Part shown: piece after piece, positions 12,908 to 24,438 of the stretch
Layout: every line of letters begins with the position of its first letter
Numbering within the stretch: the first letter of the stretch is position 1
Assembly: GCA_006538405.1 (NCBI GenBank)
Contig: BJKQ01000008.1
Location: 1,860,001 to 1,924,000, forward strand
Direction of reading: 5' to 3'
DNA length: 64,000 nucleotides
Origin: Hansfordia pulvinata
Taxonomy: Eukaryota > Ascomycota > Sordariomycetes > Xylariales
Made by a program: the position numbers and the translations under genes
The notes under the pieces: model-generated
Told to the model about the DNA's origin: nothing
The model's input: the letters and a program-made list of their open reading frames with translations, nothing else
The model's database searches: none

Positions 12908-13473
12908 TCATTCGTCATGCAACGAATGACTCGGTGTCAGACAAGCGGTGCCATGTCGCAGCTGGGTGCCTTGTGCGACGCTCCTTAATATTGATCTTTT
13001 GCACAGGGCTCTGTAGGCTGCAGGATAGAATTCGATATCGTCGCGGCCGTCGCTCTTCCAGAGGGCCAGGTAGTTCAGGATGTCCCACAGCTTGCCGTCG
13101 GGGACGCGGCTCCGGACCTTTCCCGAACACGGCGGTCCAGTATTTGCGCGACATGAACCGTCAGGGCTCGTCTTGGGCCCCCTCCTCCTCCTCCTCCTCC
13201 TCCTCCTCCTCCTCCTCCATGTTGCCCACGAGCTGCTGCGCCCCCATGGCGGTCGTCATGACCGCGGACAGGAAGCCGAGCACCTCCTCGGCGAGCCAGC
13301 TCGCCGGCCCTGGCTCTGCAGGGCGATGACGTCCCGGACAACCCCCGCCCCCGTTGCTGCCCTTTGTACTGCCTATCTACTGAGTCGTCAAAGGGAAAGA
13401 CCGCCCGAGTAGAGGAAGAAGGGTCTGGCTGTATCTTCACTGTGTCAAAGCCCACCCCGATTGTCGGCGCCAT
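12908..13473 (-). pseudogene. Scrambled coding remnant or badly framed small gene
   Basis: Three protein-like stretches lie in order on the minus strand but in different frames. First comes MAPTIGVGFDTVKI, starting at 13473. Next is a helix-like stretch with WLAEEVLGFLSAVMTT followed by a glutamate run encoded by the GAG repeat at 13182-13218. Last is LWDILNYLALWKSDGRDD and YPAAYRALCK near 12965-13090. One missing base near 13307 would join the first two. The step to the last stretch also crosses a TGA and needs a different shift. I do not recognise the family. It may be a decayed gene, a gene with further introns, or a real gene hit by several base-call errors. Confidence 0.3.
13182..13218. 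repeat. (TCC)n trinucleotide microsatellite
   Basis: About twelve uninterrupted TCC units. On the minus strand they encode a run of glutamates inside the fragmented coding signal described for this region. Confidence 0.9.
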
Positions 13474-14483
13474 GTCCCTGCCGCGCCCATCTCTCGGGTA
13501 GCCAGTGTCCACTGTTGGCAGGAAAGTTGTTCAGCTGCGTTAGCAGGCTCGCCACACTGTCACGACTCTGCGTGAACAATGCAGATGATGCACGTGTGCA
13601 AGCTTGATGTGGTCACCTCTCTCGGGTCTCTCCGAATCGTAGAACTATATCGTTCAGCGGATGGATCAGGGGGCAGAGATGTCGGGCCTGCTCTGGTCGG
13701 GGCTGATGTGCTTGCCTCTGGGCTCTTATCCTTCGCGAACGAACAGCGACGGAACTGCTCGTCCTGGATGGCCTGGAGGCCCGGGCTGGGTGGCGATTGA
13801 AGACCGAGATTAGCTCCAAGTGGGGTTTCAACTTCAGGTCTCTGGTTGTCCATTCAGTTGTGAAGAGATGGCTTCGCCTCCAGGCCTGCTTTGTGATGGG
13901 AGGGAATGTCACAGCGGCATATATTCCTCTTGTCATGCCCAACACGCAGGAATCGCCACGGCAGCCACTGACTGAATACTGGCGGCCATCATATCCGCAG
14001 CTGGAAGCTAGACAAGGTACCAACTCAACACAGTAGACCGAGTCGCCTCTTCTTCACGCCCTGTCATTGCTCCAACATCTCTATCAGGGGCTGTTTCCTG
14101 GCCCAGTCATGCCGGATTTTGACGTCTGATCCCAAGGCGCTGACCGCTCTCACCAAGAACTCCCTCGGCCGTAGCGCGCACCGGATCGCCACGCCATTCA
14201 CACGGGTCACTTTAATGTAAGAGTAGAAGCTTTGAAACTGGATTAACGTTGCTGGTGCTCTGTGAAGGCGGCACTGCCCACTCCAGTGGGCAAGCAAGCG
14301 CACGTTGCGTGTGGGTTGAACTGAAATTAGACACAACGCGCTGCCGCTCATCAAGCCCCAGGAGGGTTTTCAGCTCTTGGATAAGGTCTTTCGGCTCTGA
14401 CTGCCATCGAGCCACACGCCCAACGGAGATCCGGACGTCCGCTTGCGGGCTACATGAAAAAGCGTGGGTGTGCTGCAGGGTAT
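13474..14483. other. Intergenic, nothing recognised
   Basis: About 1 kb between the fragmented coding signal and the 3' end of the sugar transporter. Open frames are short and carry no recognisable motif. The right end probably contains the transporter 3' UTR. Confidence 0.5.
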
Positions 14484-16459
14484 TTATGCCTTGCTCTCGG
14501 TCGCCGTCACTTCCTCCCTTTGATCCACGCCACCGCCGCCACCGCCGCCCATCTTCTCGTCTATGTGAGTGTCGCGCATGTGCTGGCCCGGCTCAACGGT
14601 GCGCCCTCGTGTCGAGAAGACGCCGCCTGTGACGCCGCCGCGCTGGAAGAGGAGAGGGATGTCCTCGAGCTCCAGACCCTTCGTCTCCGGGTAGAAGAAG
14701 TAAACCATGGGGATGAAGGCGGCGTTGAGCACGGCGAAGATGATGAAGGTGCGGTACCCAATGTTTGCTGGGAACGAGGATTGTTAGAGATTGGACTGTA
14801 GGGTGCAATGTTCGCCGCCAAGTCACCAAAGAGAGGAGGGAGAGAGTGGGATCCAGTCAAGCACTTACCAAACGAGATGGGCGTGATCTTGACCACGGCA
14901 AACACAGCCATCCAATTCCAGCCCGAGGCCATGGCCTGCATGCGGGAGCGGAGGCGGGTCGAGTTGACCTCGGTCGGGTAAAACCAGGGGACGGGAAGCC
15001 AACCGACGCCGTAGAAGAGCTGGAATATGAAGATGAAGGCGGTGGCGCCGTAGGCAGCCTCGGGTGTGCCGAGGGATAACAGGATGGCGACCATGACGAA
15101 GCACAGGCACAGGCCCGCAGAGCAGACCATGAGCAGGGAGCGGCGACCAAAGCGGTCCATGAGGAATATCGGTATAGCGGAGCCGATGAGGTAGACGCAC
15201 TGGGCGGCACCGCCGAGGATGAGGGACAGCTCGCGGCCCATGCCCATCGAGTTTTGGAAGATGACCGGGGCGTAGTAGTTGATCATGTTGGAGCCGCTGA
15301 ACTGCTGCCCCAGCTGGACCGATATGATGATGGCAAGGCGGCGCAGGTTCTGCTCGCGGCCCCAGGTGAAGAACTCGCGGAACCGGACGGGCCCGTCCTT
15401 GTGCTCCTCCTCGATTTGTGACTGGATGTCGAGCAGCGAGCGGCCCACGACGTCGGCGTCGTCGACCGCGCAGTCGGCCACGGCGGCGATGACGGCGCGC
15501 GCCTCCTCGTGGCGGTCGTGGGCAACGAGCCAGCGGGGCGACTCGGGCAGACCAACAATCTGCAGGACCAGACAGACGGCAAATACGGCCTGGAAAGCTA
15601 GGGGGAAGCGCCACTGGAAGCCCGACTCGTAGAAGCTGGTGCCGAAGTCGGTCCAGTACGCGATGACGACGCCGAGAATCGTCACAGTCCCCTGCATCGT
15701 CAGCAGGGCGCCGCGGATCCGCGCAGGGGCGCACTCGCTCAGGTACACGGGCGCCGTCGACGAGTTCATGCCGTTGCCGATGCCCGTGATGATGCGCCCT
15801 GCGATCAGCTGGCCTACACTGTAGGACGACGCCAGGACCGCAGTCCCCACGATCATGATGGCGCCGCCGGTCATGAGCACTGGTCTTTGTCAGCCTTTTT
15901 ACCATGTCCTCGATGTCCTCGTTGTTGATGCAAGCCCGACAACGACGCCAGAGATCCCCTGACGACGAACACGGACGGGAAGGAAGAGATCTTGTTGTCA
16001 CGGAAGGGCTTGTGCCTCTTACTAGTTCGTCGACCCATGCGCTCCCCGACAAAGTAGCAGATGATGGAGCCCACGACACAGCCAATGTCATACAATGCCG
16101 AGATGTTGCCCTGCATATCGGCATCTGGGTTGTCGAAGTCGCGACCAAAGCGGTTGTCCGCGCCAATAATGCCGGACATGACCCCTATTCATCTCGTAAG
16201 TCTCTACTTTGCCTGTAATGCGGGCCCTGCGCCAACGTCCTTTGATTCGGACTCGTCGTTCTTTCATATAGTTGTAGCATACTGTGAATGTGCACCGCTC
16301 GTCAGTCATGTTTCTTCTGGCGTGCATGTGGCCTGCGAGACGATCGTGTTGAGCACACCTTACTCACCCTTGGTCGTATCCTAGCAGAAGAAAGGCCTGG
16401 CATGATGCCGCCGTGATGGCAATCATCAGCGACCTGCCTCTGAGATTGTGTTTCCACAT
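14484..16459 (-). CDS. MFS sugar transporter (hexose transporter family)
   Basis: Proton- or facilitator-type sugar permease of the plasma membrane. Exons on the minus strand: 16459-16368, about 16184-16023, 15879-14869, 14767-14484, giving about 516 residues. Family signatures in order: GYDQG ending exon 1 and VMSGIIG opening exon 2; DADMQGNISALYDIG; GERMGRR; the GRIITGIGNGM loop; PESPRWL at mid-protein; QQFSGSNMINYY; DRFGRR; PETKG near the end. Twelve hydrophobic segments are expected and consistent with what is visible. The later junctions are phase-perfect. The exon 1/2 join is one base out: donor GG|GTGAGT, acceptor AATAG before a G run at 16182-16185, so either one G is extra there or the junction is unusual. 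It lies 1.6 kb from the divergent FAH-family gene. Substrate specificity cannot be read from sequence. Confidence 0.88.
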
Positions 16460-18071
16460 GACGACAGTCGGGTCAGGCTCGTTGTTTCGAGCGGTTCAAC
16501 GTTTGCCGCAAACAAAAGTCGGGTGTGGCTGGCGCGCAGGCAAGGCTCTGCATGGCGGGCATGGGATCAGATTCTTATATGACGACCCCAACGGCTCTGG
16601 GCTCGCGAATAGACATGCCGAGGGCTGCTCCCAGCCACGAACCTCATGTAACACTGGCCAGGGAGTGCGTCCACGCGTTGCGCTGCAGCGTCGGCCAGCC
16701 AGGCACTTGACTCGGCAGATCGCCAGACCCTGGTCATCCCTCCTCCGGGACCGCCGGCCCACTCACGACCCTGGACTCCCCAACTTCCCCGCAAAGCCGG
16801 GGCCGTAGGGGCACCTCGGCGTCGTCTGGATGAGCCTGCTGGCGCTGCGCTAGTCGCGTCGAGCTGTGGGTGTTCGGTCGATCAACACGCCGAGCGAACG
16901 AAGCCCAGATCTTTCGCGATTGCACTGGGCGCAACCAGGGCCACTGCCCAGCAACCTTGGACGATGGAGCAGCAGCTCTGAGGACGATCGAAGCAGGATA
17001 GAACATAGCGACTGACTCGATTCAATCCCAAACTGGGCAGGAGACTGATATCGGTTTGTCGCGAGTGAATGGCTGTATCCGGCTAGGGAACCCGGAAAGC
17101 AACCAATCCAGCCGTGGAGGACGTGGGCCAAGGTCATAATGGAAGGCCTCGACAGAAATTGAGAGGCGCGTCAATGGCGAGGCCGACTATCTCAAGGGGA
17201 GGCATAGCTGCTGCCATGCGAGTAGCTCTTGACGATGTCAAGACGGCAAGAATGCGGCCGCGAGAAAGGCAATTTCATGGCCAGATTGAAGAACACGACA
17301 TGCGACTGAAGACGCCGGAAGGTCGAACTCAGTCCCGGCACTTCTGAGGGTCGGAAGGGCATCCGAGAAGCGGAAGTGGAGATGGCGGAACGGGTTGTCG
17401 GGATTGCAGCCGCAGCATGTGGCAGTCACCAGGGGCGGTCCGAAGTCGCAGGGGATGGCAATGGGATAGGTTGTGGCTCGGAGCGTGGCTCGGAAACGTG
17501 AACAGAAGGGCGTGTTTGGTGACATGGTGAGAGATGATGAATACCTAAGTGACGAGAATCGGGTGGGTGTGTGAGTGACCTCTAAGTGAGAGATCGTGAC
17601 GGTCGGGCCGCTGTCCAGTAACGAACGGTGACGGTTTGGGGCAAGACGTTTGTAGTACAATGCGGGCACGTGGCGGACTCATTACGAGTATTTGCGGGCG
17701 CGAAACGGTCGAAGACGGCCTGGCGTGTATCCGTACATCGTACCTACCTCACATTGTTTCGTTCCTGCCAGCAGACCGTAAAAGCGTGGTGGGTTGGAGC
17801 AGGAGCAGGAACTGCAGGTGCCGCCGCCCTCCGTTCCGGCCGCACCTGCCGCCGGTGATGAGTAAGAACGACCTCAGTTGCGTGCTTCATAAAGTTCGTG
17901 TAGGAGCTTCCGATCCAATATTCGCAGCACCAACGCCATCCACCTCCCATCATAAACAGGCGATCCCGTCGCCAATTGCTATCGACAGCTCGCATATCCG
18001 CTACTATCCCGCCCTGGCTCGAATTTGACCACTTGCTCTCAAACACAGTCATCCTCACAGCCTCAGCTACA
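16460..18071. other. Intergenic region between divergent sugar transporter and FAH-family gene
   Basis: About 1.6 kb separating two divergently transcribed genes, so both promoters must lie here. Open frames on either strand are short and lack motifs. No repeat array or RNA gene was seen. One GTACCTACC word occurs near 17741-17749. Confidence 0.5.
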
Positions 18072-19182
18072 ATGCCCGCGTTCTCTGTGAGCTTCCCCAA
18101 TCACCCCCGCGCTGCCGTCTTGCCCGACTAACTGCTCACGCTCGCTCACTCCAGCGGCTCGTCCGCTTCCTCGCCCGCAACGGCAAAGTCTACTATGGCG
18201 ATGCCATTCTCCCCGCCGGCGAGACGGACATTGCCAAGACCAAGCAGGCCCGCATCATAAACGGAGACATCTTCGGCAAGCACGAGGTCACCGACCAGGT
18301 CGCCCACGTCCGCCTACTGCTGGCACCCCTGGCCGTTGAGCACGTCGGGACCGTCAGGTGTCTTGGCCTCAACTACGCTTTGCATGCTAAAGAGGTATCC
18401 CTTGGCGTGATGTCGCATCTTCGCTTCGCTGCTGACCGTCAACCAGTCCAACATGCCAGTGCCCAAATACCCTATTCTATTTGTTCGTGCTCAGCCATCC
18501 CTATCCTTTCTATCGATTCTCTTGCTGAAAAAAACCTCCAGTACAAGCCCTTGACTTCTCTATCAGGCCCTACGGATCCTATCCCCATCCCCAAGATCGC
18601 CCAGGAGGGGGCGGGCCTCGATTACGAGTGCGAGTTGGTCATTGTGGTGGGCAAGGAGTGCGCCGATGTCTCCGAGGACAAGGCCCTCGACTACGTCCTG
18701 GGCTATGCTATCGGCGACGACGTCTCCCACCGTGAGTGGCAGATCCAGCGCGGCGGCGGCCAGTGGTCCCTGGGCAAGGGCTTCGACGCCTGGGCGCCTT
18801 ACGGCCCTGGCATCGTCTCGAGCGATCTGATCAAGGACCCGCAGTCTCTGCGCATCCACACCAAGCGCAACGGCACCATCGTCCAGGTAGGGCAGAGTGC
18901 GCTGTCGCGGCAAACAGGCGCTACCGTGGCTGACCGTGCTCGCAGGAGAGCAATACATCCGACATGATCTTCAACGTCAGGCAAACCATCTCCTTTCTCA
19001 GCAGGGGCACCACGCTGCTACCGGGCGACCTGATCTTCACGGGTACACCGGCAGGCGTCATCATGGGTCGGGATCCCAAGGTCTGGCTGAAAGACGGGGA
19101 CGTCATTGAAGTTGGCCTGGAGGGCATCGGCACTTGCACGAACCGGGTCGAGTTTGTTAAGGACAATGACGCCAAGCTGTAG
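18072..19182 (+). CDS. Fumarylacetoacetate hydrolase (FAH) family protein
   Basis: Five exons (18072-18086, 18155-18394, 18447-18482, 18542-18886, 18946-19182) join in perfect phase to give 290 residues, the usual size for the single-domain FAHD1/FAHD2-type subfamily. Motifs: [12 protein letters not shown], then [12 protein letters not shown], the metal-ligand region [38 protein letters not shown], and [12 protein letters not shown] near the C-terminus. Members are Mg-dependent acylpyruvases, oxaloacetate decarboxylases or homoprotocatechuate-pathway hydrolase/isomerases, and the exact substrate is not decidable here. The first exon is only 15 nt; its ATG is supported because exon 2 begins with the conserved RLVRFL and no better upstream start is visible. 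The third exon is only 36 nt. Confidence 0.9.
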
Positions 19183-19657
19183 CACGTGAGCAGGCAGAAC
19201 TCTACTGAGGCAAGTCATCGGTGTGGAAGTGATGTATTAATCATTGGCCCGGCGGTCTGCATCGGGTGGCAAATGCAACAAGTATTCTTCTAGTTTCCAA
19301 ACGAGCCGAACTGGCAATCGTGTGTGCTGTGACGCTCCTCCCAGAGTCCGCAGACCGAGCCTCCCGCTTTTCTTTCGACAGGTTATTATAGCTCAGGTAC
19401 CCAAATTCGTCATTACAAACCCCGGTATTTGCAGAAAGGACAACTAAGGTACAGTCTGAGCAGATCTATATGCTGTGTGCCATGTGTGTCCCGCGGCATA
19501 CCCCAAAATCTCGCCGCGTTGATAGAGAACCCAAAGCCAACTAGCTCTTGTGTACAGATTTCGGCTCCTTTTTCGCGCCAACGGTCGTCATGACCACCCC
19601 GCGACGCGCCACTCGTCCGGGAGCTCCAAGATCTCATGTCTCGACACTTGACTTCTT
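19183..19657. other. Convergent intergenic spacer
   Basis: About 475 bases between the stops of the FAH-family gene (+) and the membrane protein gene (-). It presumably holds both 3' UTRs. No coding signal was seen. Confidence 0.5.
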
Positions 19658-20854
19658 TTAAACTTCCCCCTCCGATACCTCCACTGACGGTGCGGCAGAC
19701 GTCTCTTGAAGCCGATCACGGCCCCTCCCGCTCCCCTGCTTCAGCTTCAACTTCTCCTGGTACTGCAGGCGACCGACCCTTAGAGTCTCGAGCTCAGAGA
19801 AGCCGCAATTATGCAGCGCGCGCGCCAGAGGGTGACAATGTCTCTCCATCCTTCTTCCTTCCCCGTCTGCTTGCGTCCTCTCCCCTGTGGCGGCCTCAGC
19901 GGCCTCGGCCTCGGCCTGGACGACGTGCTGGGCGACCCAGCGATTGACGACGAGATGGGCGGCCAGGGAGGCGACAAAGGCGTGCGGGGCCAGGGCGACG
20001 CTGGTGTCGTGGACGGCGACGAGGGAGGCGGCGAAGACGCAGGCCGCGTACGTGGCCGAGTAGGTGGGCAGGCCGAGGTCGAGGGCGCCGGCCGTCTTGA
20101 TGAGCACGCGCGGGTAGACGAAGGCGTTGAGGATGGACATGCTCGCGTGGTGCCAGAAGGCCGCCTCGGCGGCTGCTGAAGCCGGCGAGGGGCAAGAAGG
20201 GGAAGAGGCCTGGAGGAGGTGGTAGAGCGCGGCGCAGGCGAAGACGGCGCGGAACAGGGCCAGGCTCTGGAATGTCGGCCGCGTGATCACCCGGTGGCCC
20301 ATCTTCTTGTCGCGCGCCATGATGTAGGACGTGTAGCACTGGGCGAGGGCGAGGAAAACGTCGAATACTGTCGGCTGCGGCGGTGAACTGATGCTGGTGC
20401 TGCTGGTGCTGCTGTCGACAGGAGAGGAGGAGGAGGACAACGAAAAGGACAGCCCCGTGGCCTGCAGGTGGAAGCGGGCGACCTCGACGAGCGGGATGAC
20501 AAAGTGGGCGAGCAGGAACTTGGACTTTGACGGCTTGAAGTGCGCGCGGGCGAAGCCCGGCCCCGTGTGCAGGGCGATGACGACGGCGTAGCCCATGAGG
20601 ACCCACAGAGCCTCCATCTGCGCCGCGTTGAGGCCCGCGAAGGCAAGCCCAGGAGCGGCTGCTGCTGCTGCTTCTGCTGCTGTCGCTGGCGTTGTCGTCG
20701 GGGCGTCGGAGGTCAGCGCGGAGTTGTCAATGCCGGTGTCGATGAGGAAGGTTGCCGAGGACCTGGCCATGGTCATCAGTGTCGAGTTCCAGACGGCGCC
20801 CAACATGTTCTCTCCTGCGACCGCGTCTCGCACGCGGGGGCTGGGGTCCAACAT
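19658..20854 (-). CDS. Predicted multi-pass membrane protein, function unknown
   Basis: A single uninterrupted frame of 398 codons with strong GC3 bias. After a short polar N-terminus and an Ala/Thr-rich stretch come hydrophobic segments, including EALWVLMGYAVVIALHTG, FLLAHFVIPLVEVA, FDVFLALAQCYTSYIMA, SLALFRAVFACAALYHLL and a later AACVFAASLVAV block. A Ser-rich loop lies in the middle. The C-terminus is polar with LHNCGFSELETLRVGRLQYQ. I do not recognise the family. A second in-frame methionine (MLGAVWNS) about 16 residues in is an alternative start. A long GT repeat lies about 100 bp upstream of the start, in the presumed promoter or leader. Confidence 0.65.
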   Translation of the reverse strand: MLDPSPRVRDAVAGENMLGAVWNSTLMTMARSSATFLIDTGIDNSALTSDAPTTTPATAAEAAAAAAPGLAFAGLNAAQMEALWVLMGYAVVIALHTGPGFARAHFKPSKSKFLLAHFVIPLVEVARFHLQATGLSFSLSSSSSPVDSSTSSTSISSPPQPTVFDVFLALAQCYTSYIMARDKKMGHRVITRPTFQSLALFRAVFACAALYHLLQASSPSCPSPASAAAEAAFWHHASMSILNAFVYPRVLIKTAGALDLGLPTYSATYAACVFAASLVAVHDTSVALAPHAFVASLAAHLVVNRWVAQHVVQAEAEAAEAATGERTQADGEGRRMERHCHPLARALHNCGFSELETLRVGRLQYQEKLKLKQGSGRGRDRLQETSAAPSVEVSEGEV

Positions 20855-20951
20855 GGGAATTTGTTGGAAGGGGGTTCGGGGTGGTCCTGGAGAGGGATTC
20901 CGGTAAGTAACGCGATCTGCGGAAAGAGAGCTCGTGTTGGTCCGGGTTGCA

Positions 20952-20953
<2 letters not shown>

Positions 20954-20996
<43 letters not shown>
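20954..20996. repeat. (GT)n microsatellite
   Basis: About 21 GT units, 100 bp upstream of the divergently read membrane protein start, so probably in its promoter or 5' leader. Confidence 0.95.
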
Positions 20997-20999
<3 letters not shown>

Positions 21000-21269
21000 A
21001 GGAGAAGAGACAGGGCTTGAGGGGAGATATCACATCCGCAAGGAAAGGAAGGAAAGAAAGAGAGAAAACGTGGGAGCGAGCTCTAACTCTCTCGCAGACA
21101 TATGTGCCGGTTCAGGGGTGGAAGCTGAGGGTGGGCTTTTCGCCTTTTCGTCTACTCCCTCTCTTCTCTCTTGTAAGTCAGTCAGCAGCTTACAACGCGT
21201 TGCACCTCTCGCCCTATAGGCTCAACGCAACATCAAGCACAGCCGATTTGCTCACGGTGTGTCAGCAGG

Positions 21270-21287
21270 TTTTTTTTTTTTTTTTTT
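21270..21287. repeat. Poly-T tract
   Basis: Eighteen consecutive T residues within the gene-free spacer; no adjacent retroelement features were seen. Confidence 0.95.
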
Positions 21288-21751
21288 GGTTGACATCGTG
21301 TAGAAGGACCCGGCGCTGTCACGGGGTGGCGTCCCCCCTCCCCTTCCCTTCTACCCTGAGATGATGCATCGTGGGGCCGAGGGGGGGCTTTGCTGGCTGG
21401 GGCATTTCCGTCTCTACGGTGAGGCGAAGAGCGACAAACCCGAGAACCCGGGCGCCCGCGGCCGCTTGCGAGATCGACGGCACGGTCTGCTGGGCTGGGC
21501 TGGGCTGGGCTGTGCCTTGCTTTGCTGTACGGAGGGGCGCATGCGAGAAGCGCTTACTCGGAGAACAATGCAGATACGCGCGCACGCACGCACGCAACCA
21601 CGGCGCAGAGGACGACACGGGTCCAAAAGCTTGGCATGACAGCTTTCCCTTTCCCACGCGGCAAAGGCCAAAGTTTGGCACTGCCAATGGGAAGCCTTCC
21701 CCCACATAGACACCTCACCTACGAGTTGACCATGACAAGCAACGCGCGCAG

Positions 21752-21752
<1 letters not shown>

Positions 21753-21784
<32 letters not shown>
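21753..21784. repeat. (CA)n microsatellite
   Basis: Sixteen CA units in the gene-free spacer. Confidence 0.95.
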
Positions 21785-21786
<2 letters not shown>

Positions 21787-22192
21787 TACAGCGCGGCTGT
21801 GAAGGGTTGCCACGTCTATAGCAGAGGCCCACATGTGCTTGGGGGGCCTTGGGCGCACAGCCAAGTCGGCGTCATGTGGTGAGTACCTCAGACGGGCAGA
21901 GATGGGAGATGCCCGTGCCCGGGTCTGCTTGCCTGCCTTGGGCTGACTGCTCTCGAGAGCAAAGTCCGGGCTGCGTATACCGCATGGGATGGAGGCGGCC
22001 CCTCTCTTTCCTACCTGACACCCCCCCCCCCCCGGTCTCTGTCGACGTCACACCCGGCCGTCAAGGACGGCCAACACGACCTATTCTCATCGGCCTGGCA
22101 AAGGAAGCAGCATGTGGAAATGAATGTTGGGGCCAGCTATGAGTTGCGACCCTTGACAGAGAGAGGCACGCGCACTGGGTTGCAGCCAACCG

Positions 22193-22252
22193 GGGGGGGG
22201 GGGGGGGGGGGGCTACGAGTATATCTCGTCCTCGTCCTCGTCCTCGTCCTCA
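22193..22252. repeat. Long G homopolymer followed by a CTCGTC repeat
   Basis: A run of about 20 G residues (22193-22212) is followed by a short A/T-containing gap and four to five CTCGTC units (22225-22252). A run of 13 or so C residues lies a little upstream, near 22021. All are in the gene-free spacer. Confidence 0.85.
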
Positions 22253-24002
22253 GGGACCGACCGGGCTCTGCTCTGTGCGACGCAGACGCCCCGGGCCAAC
22301 GTTCGCCCTATAATTAGCGTGGGCGACGCGCGATGCGGCTGTTGGTTGCGCGGTATGTTGGGGGGGGCCCCTCCTTGTTTTCTTGTCGCATGCACTGCGG
22401 ATACGGATACTGGGGGAGGGGCCGTCTTCGTTATCTGTCCGGAAGGCGGGTCCATATGCTGGACCACCTATGCTCTTTCTCTCTCTCTCTTTCTGTTTGA
22501 CAGGCTGGTCCCGCCCGCATCGCTTTCGGAGAGGTCAGCTAGGTAGGTATGTTTTCGCTGTGTACTAAACATCGGCATTCAAGTTACGAGTGCCATGTCC
22601 GCAGAGCATGAGAGAGAGAGGGCGCAGGCTGACCGGTCAGGTCAGGGGCTTGTTCCAAGCCATCCTTTTCTCCTCTTTTCGCCTTGCCAGCACACCCGGC
22701 CGCCCTTGACACGCGCCCGCTGCCCTAAAGAGAAAAAAAAAAGAAAAACCAGGCGACGGACGGATGATGGATGGGGGCGGGTAGTGGCTGACGAGAGAGA
22801 AGGGCGCTGTGTCCGTGTACGCGTATACGGACAGCGGCCCCCGCCTCAGCTCGGCCCAACAGCCCGGTCGGCCGCGTGTGATAAGATGGGTGGGCCAGAA
22901 ATAGCAACCGGGACAGAGTCATCGATCAGCTTATCAGGTATTTAGGGGAGCTTGGCGGCGGCGGAGCGTAACCTTTTTTTTTTTTGTTCTTCCTTTCTTT
23001 CTTTCTTTTTCATCTTCCCTATTTGTTTCTGTTTTCTTCTTTCCTTCCTCTTTTCCTCCCCTGTTCGCCCTCTTTCCATCCTACTTCTCAGGCCGGCTTC
23101 TTCACATGTGGAAAACTTGCGGCTCTTGCCCACTTCTCCCCCCCCTGGATCTGTTTGGTTGGCTCGCGTATACACTCGTTCGCTCAGCTGGGGGGTTTTT
23201 CCAGCCCAACGCGGCGGCGCCTCTCCTGTCGCATCGAATCGGATCGGATCGGATGAGGCTTGGAGCAGGCAGGCAGGCCGGATCGTAACGAGTCGCGGTC
23301 GCGTGGTGGTGGGCCGGCCCCGGGCAGGACGGGAGAGGACGTGGGCATCGACCGGGAGATGAGGTGTACGAGTAGGCCGACCGGGAGAAGGGATGAAGCC
23401 CGGCAGGCCCTGCTTGTGGACTCGGATCGGATTACCTCGCGCACCATGCACATTGTCCCTGGAGGCTGCGAGATCGTGCAACGGTCAAGGGACCGGCGAC
23501 AGGGGTCTGAGGGGAGGGGGAGGAGGACTAACATATCTGAGGGTTTTCTCGCATTGAAACCCCCTGCTTCGGCATATATACCCAACTAACATATGACGCG
23601 GCAGCCCCCGAGTTGCTGCATCCAGCACAAAACAGCATGACGGTAGGTTACCTATTGGTTCAGCCCCGGCCGGCACAATGTCGACGTTGCTTCCTTCAGG
23701 GGCGGGGGGGAAAGGCAGGGGAGAAAAGGGAGCGGCCCGGGACTGAGTGACTCGAGAAAAGGAGTCGTTACGAGATCGGCGAGGCTGCGTCCCGGGGTTG
23801 GACAGACAACAATGGTTACTACCGCGCCGCGCACCTCCTCCTCTCCCACTCCCCTGAGACCCGGGACTGAGATGCGCATCCCACGCGCCGCCGCCGGGAC
23901 TCGAGCATTGCATTTACATTTTTGGCAGCTGCAGTCATGCAACAGGGGCGTGTGAAGATGCCACAATTTTCAGCGCGCGCGGATTCCCTGACCGGCCCAG
24001 GG

Positions 24003-24029
24003 AGGGGGGGGGGGGGGGGGAGGGGGGGG
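24003..24029. repeat. G-rich homopolymer tract
   Basis: About 17 consecutive G residues, one A, then eight more G residues. It is a potential G-quadruplex-forming tract on the plus strand. Confidence 0.85.
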
Positions 24030-24397
24030 CACTTCAGCCTCTCGAGTTTTTCCAGCAAAGCAACGAGGGTCGCTCGCCAGGGCCACTGCTCATCGCCGAG
24101 AAGATGGAAATGAAAAGGTCCCCTCGCCGCCGTAGACGGACAGCAGCCATTCTCGAGTTGCACATGACGTTGGCGACTCGGCTGCCTGCATAGCATAGCA
24201 CAGCATGGCATGGCATGGCATGGCAAATCGCCCGTCTCTCTTTTTCTGTTTCTCTTTCGGGAAAGGGCCTTTGCTGTCTTTCAGATGCTGCGGGTGACGC
24301 ACGCATTATTTGGCTCCCCCTTTTCCCGAGCCTTGATCCCCCCCCGTCGGGCGGCAAGGCTGTCCGTTCGTCCACGCGCCCACCCGCTCCTCGCCGT

Positions 24398-24438
24398 GTT
24401 CGTTCGTTCGTTCGTTCGTTCGTCCGTCCGTCCGTCCG
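24398..24438. repeat. (CGTT)n changing to (CGTC)n tetranucleotide repeat
   Basis: Five to six CGTT units pass directly into four CGTC units, consistent with point mutation of one ancestral tetranucleotide array. A GGCAT repeat of similar style lies near 24203-24225. Confidence 0.9.
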
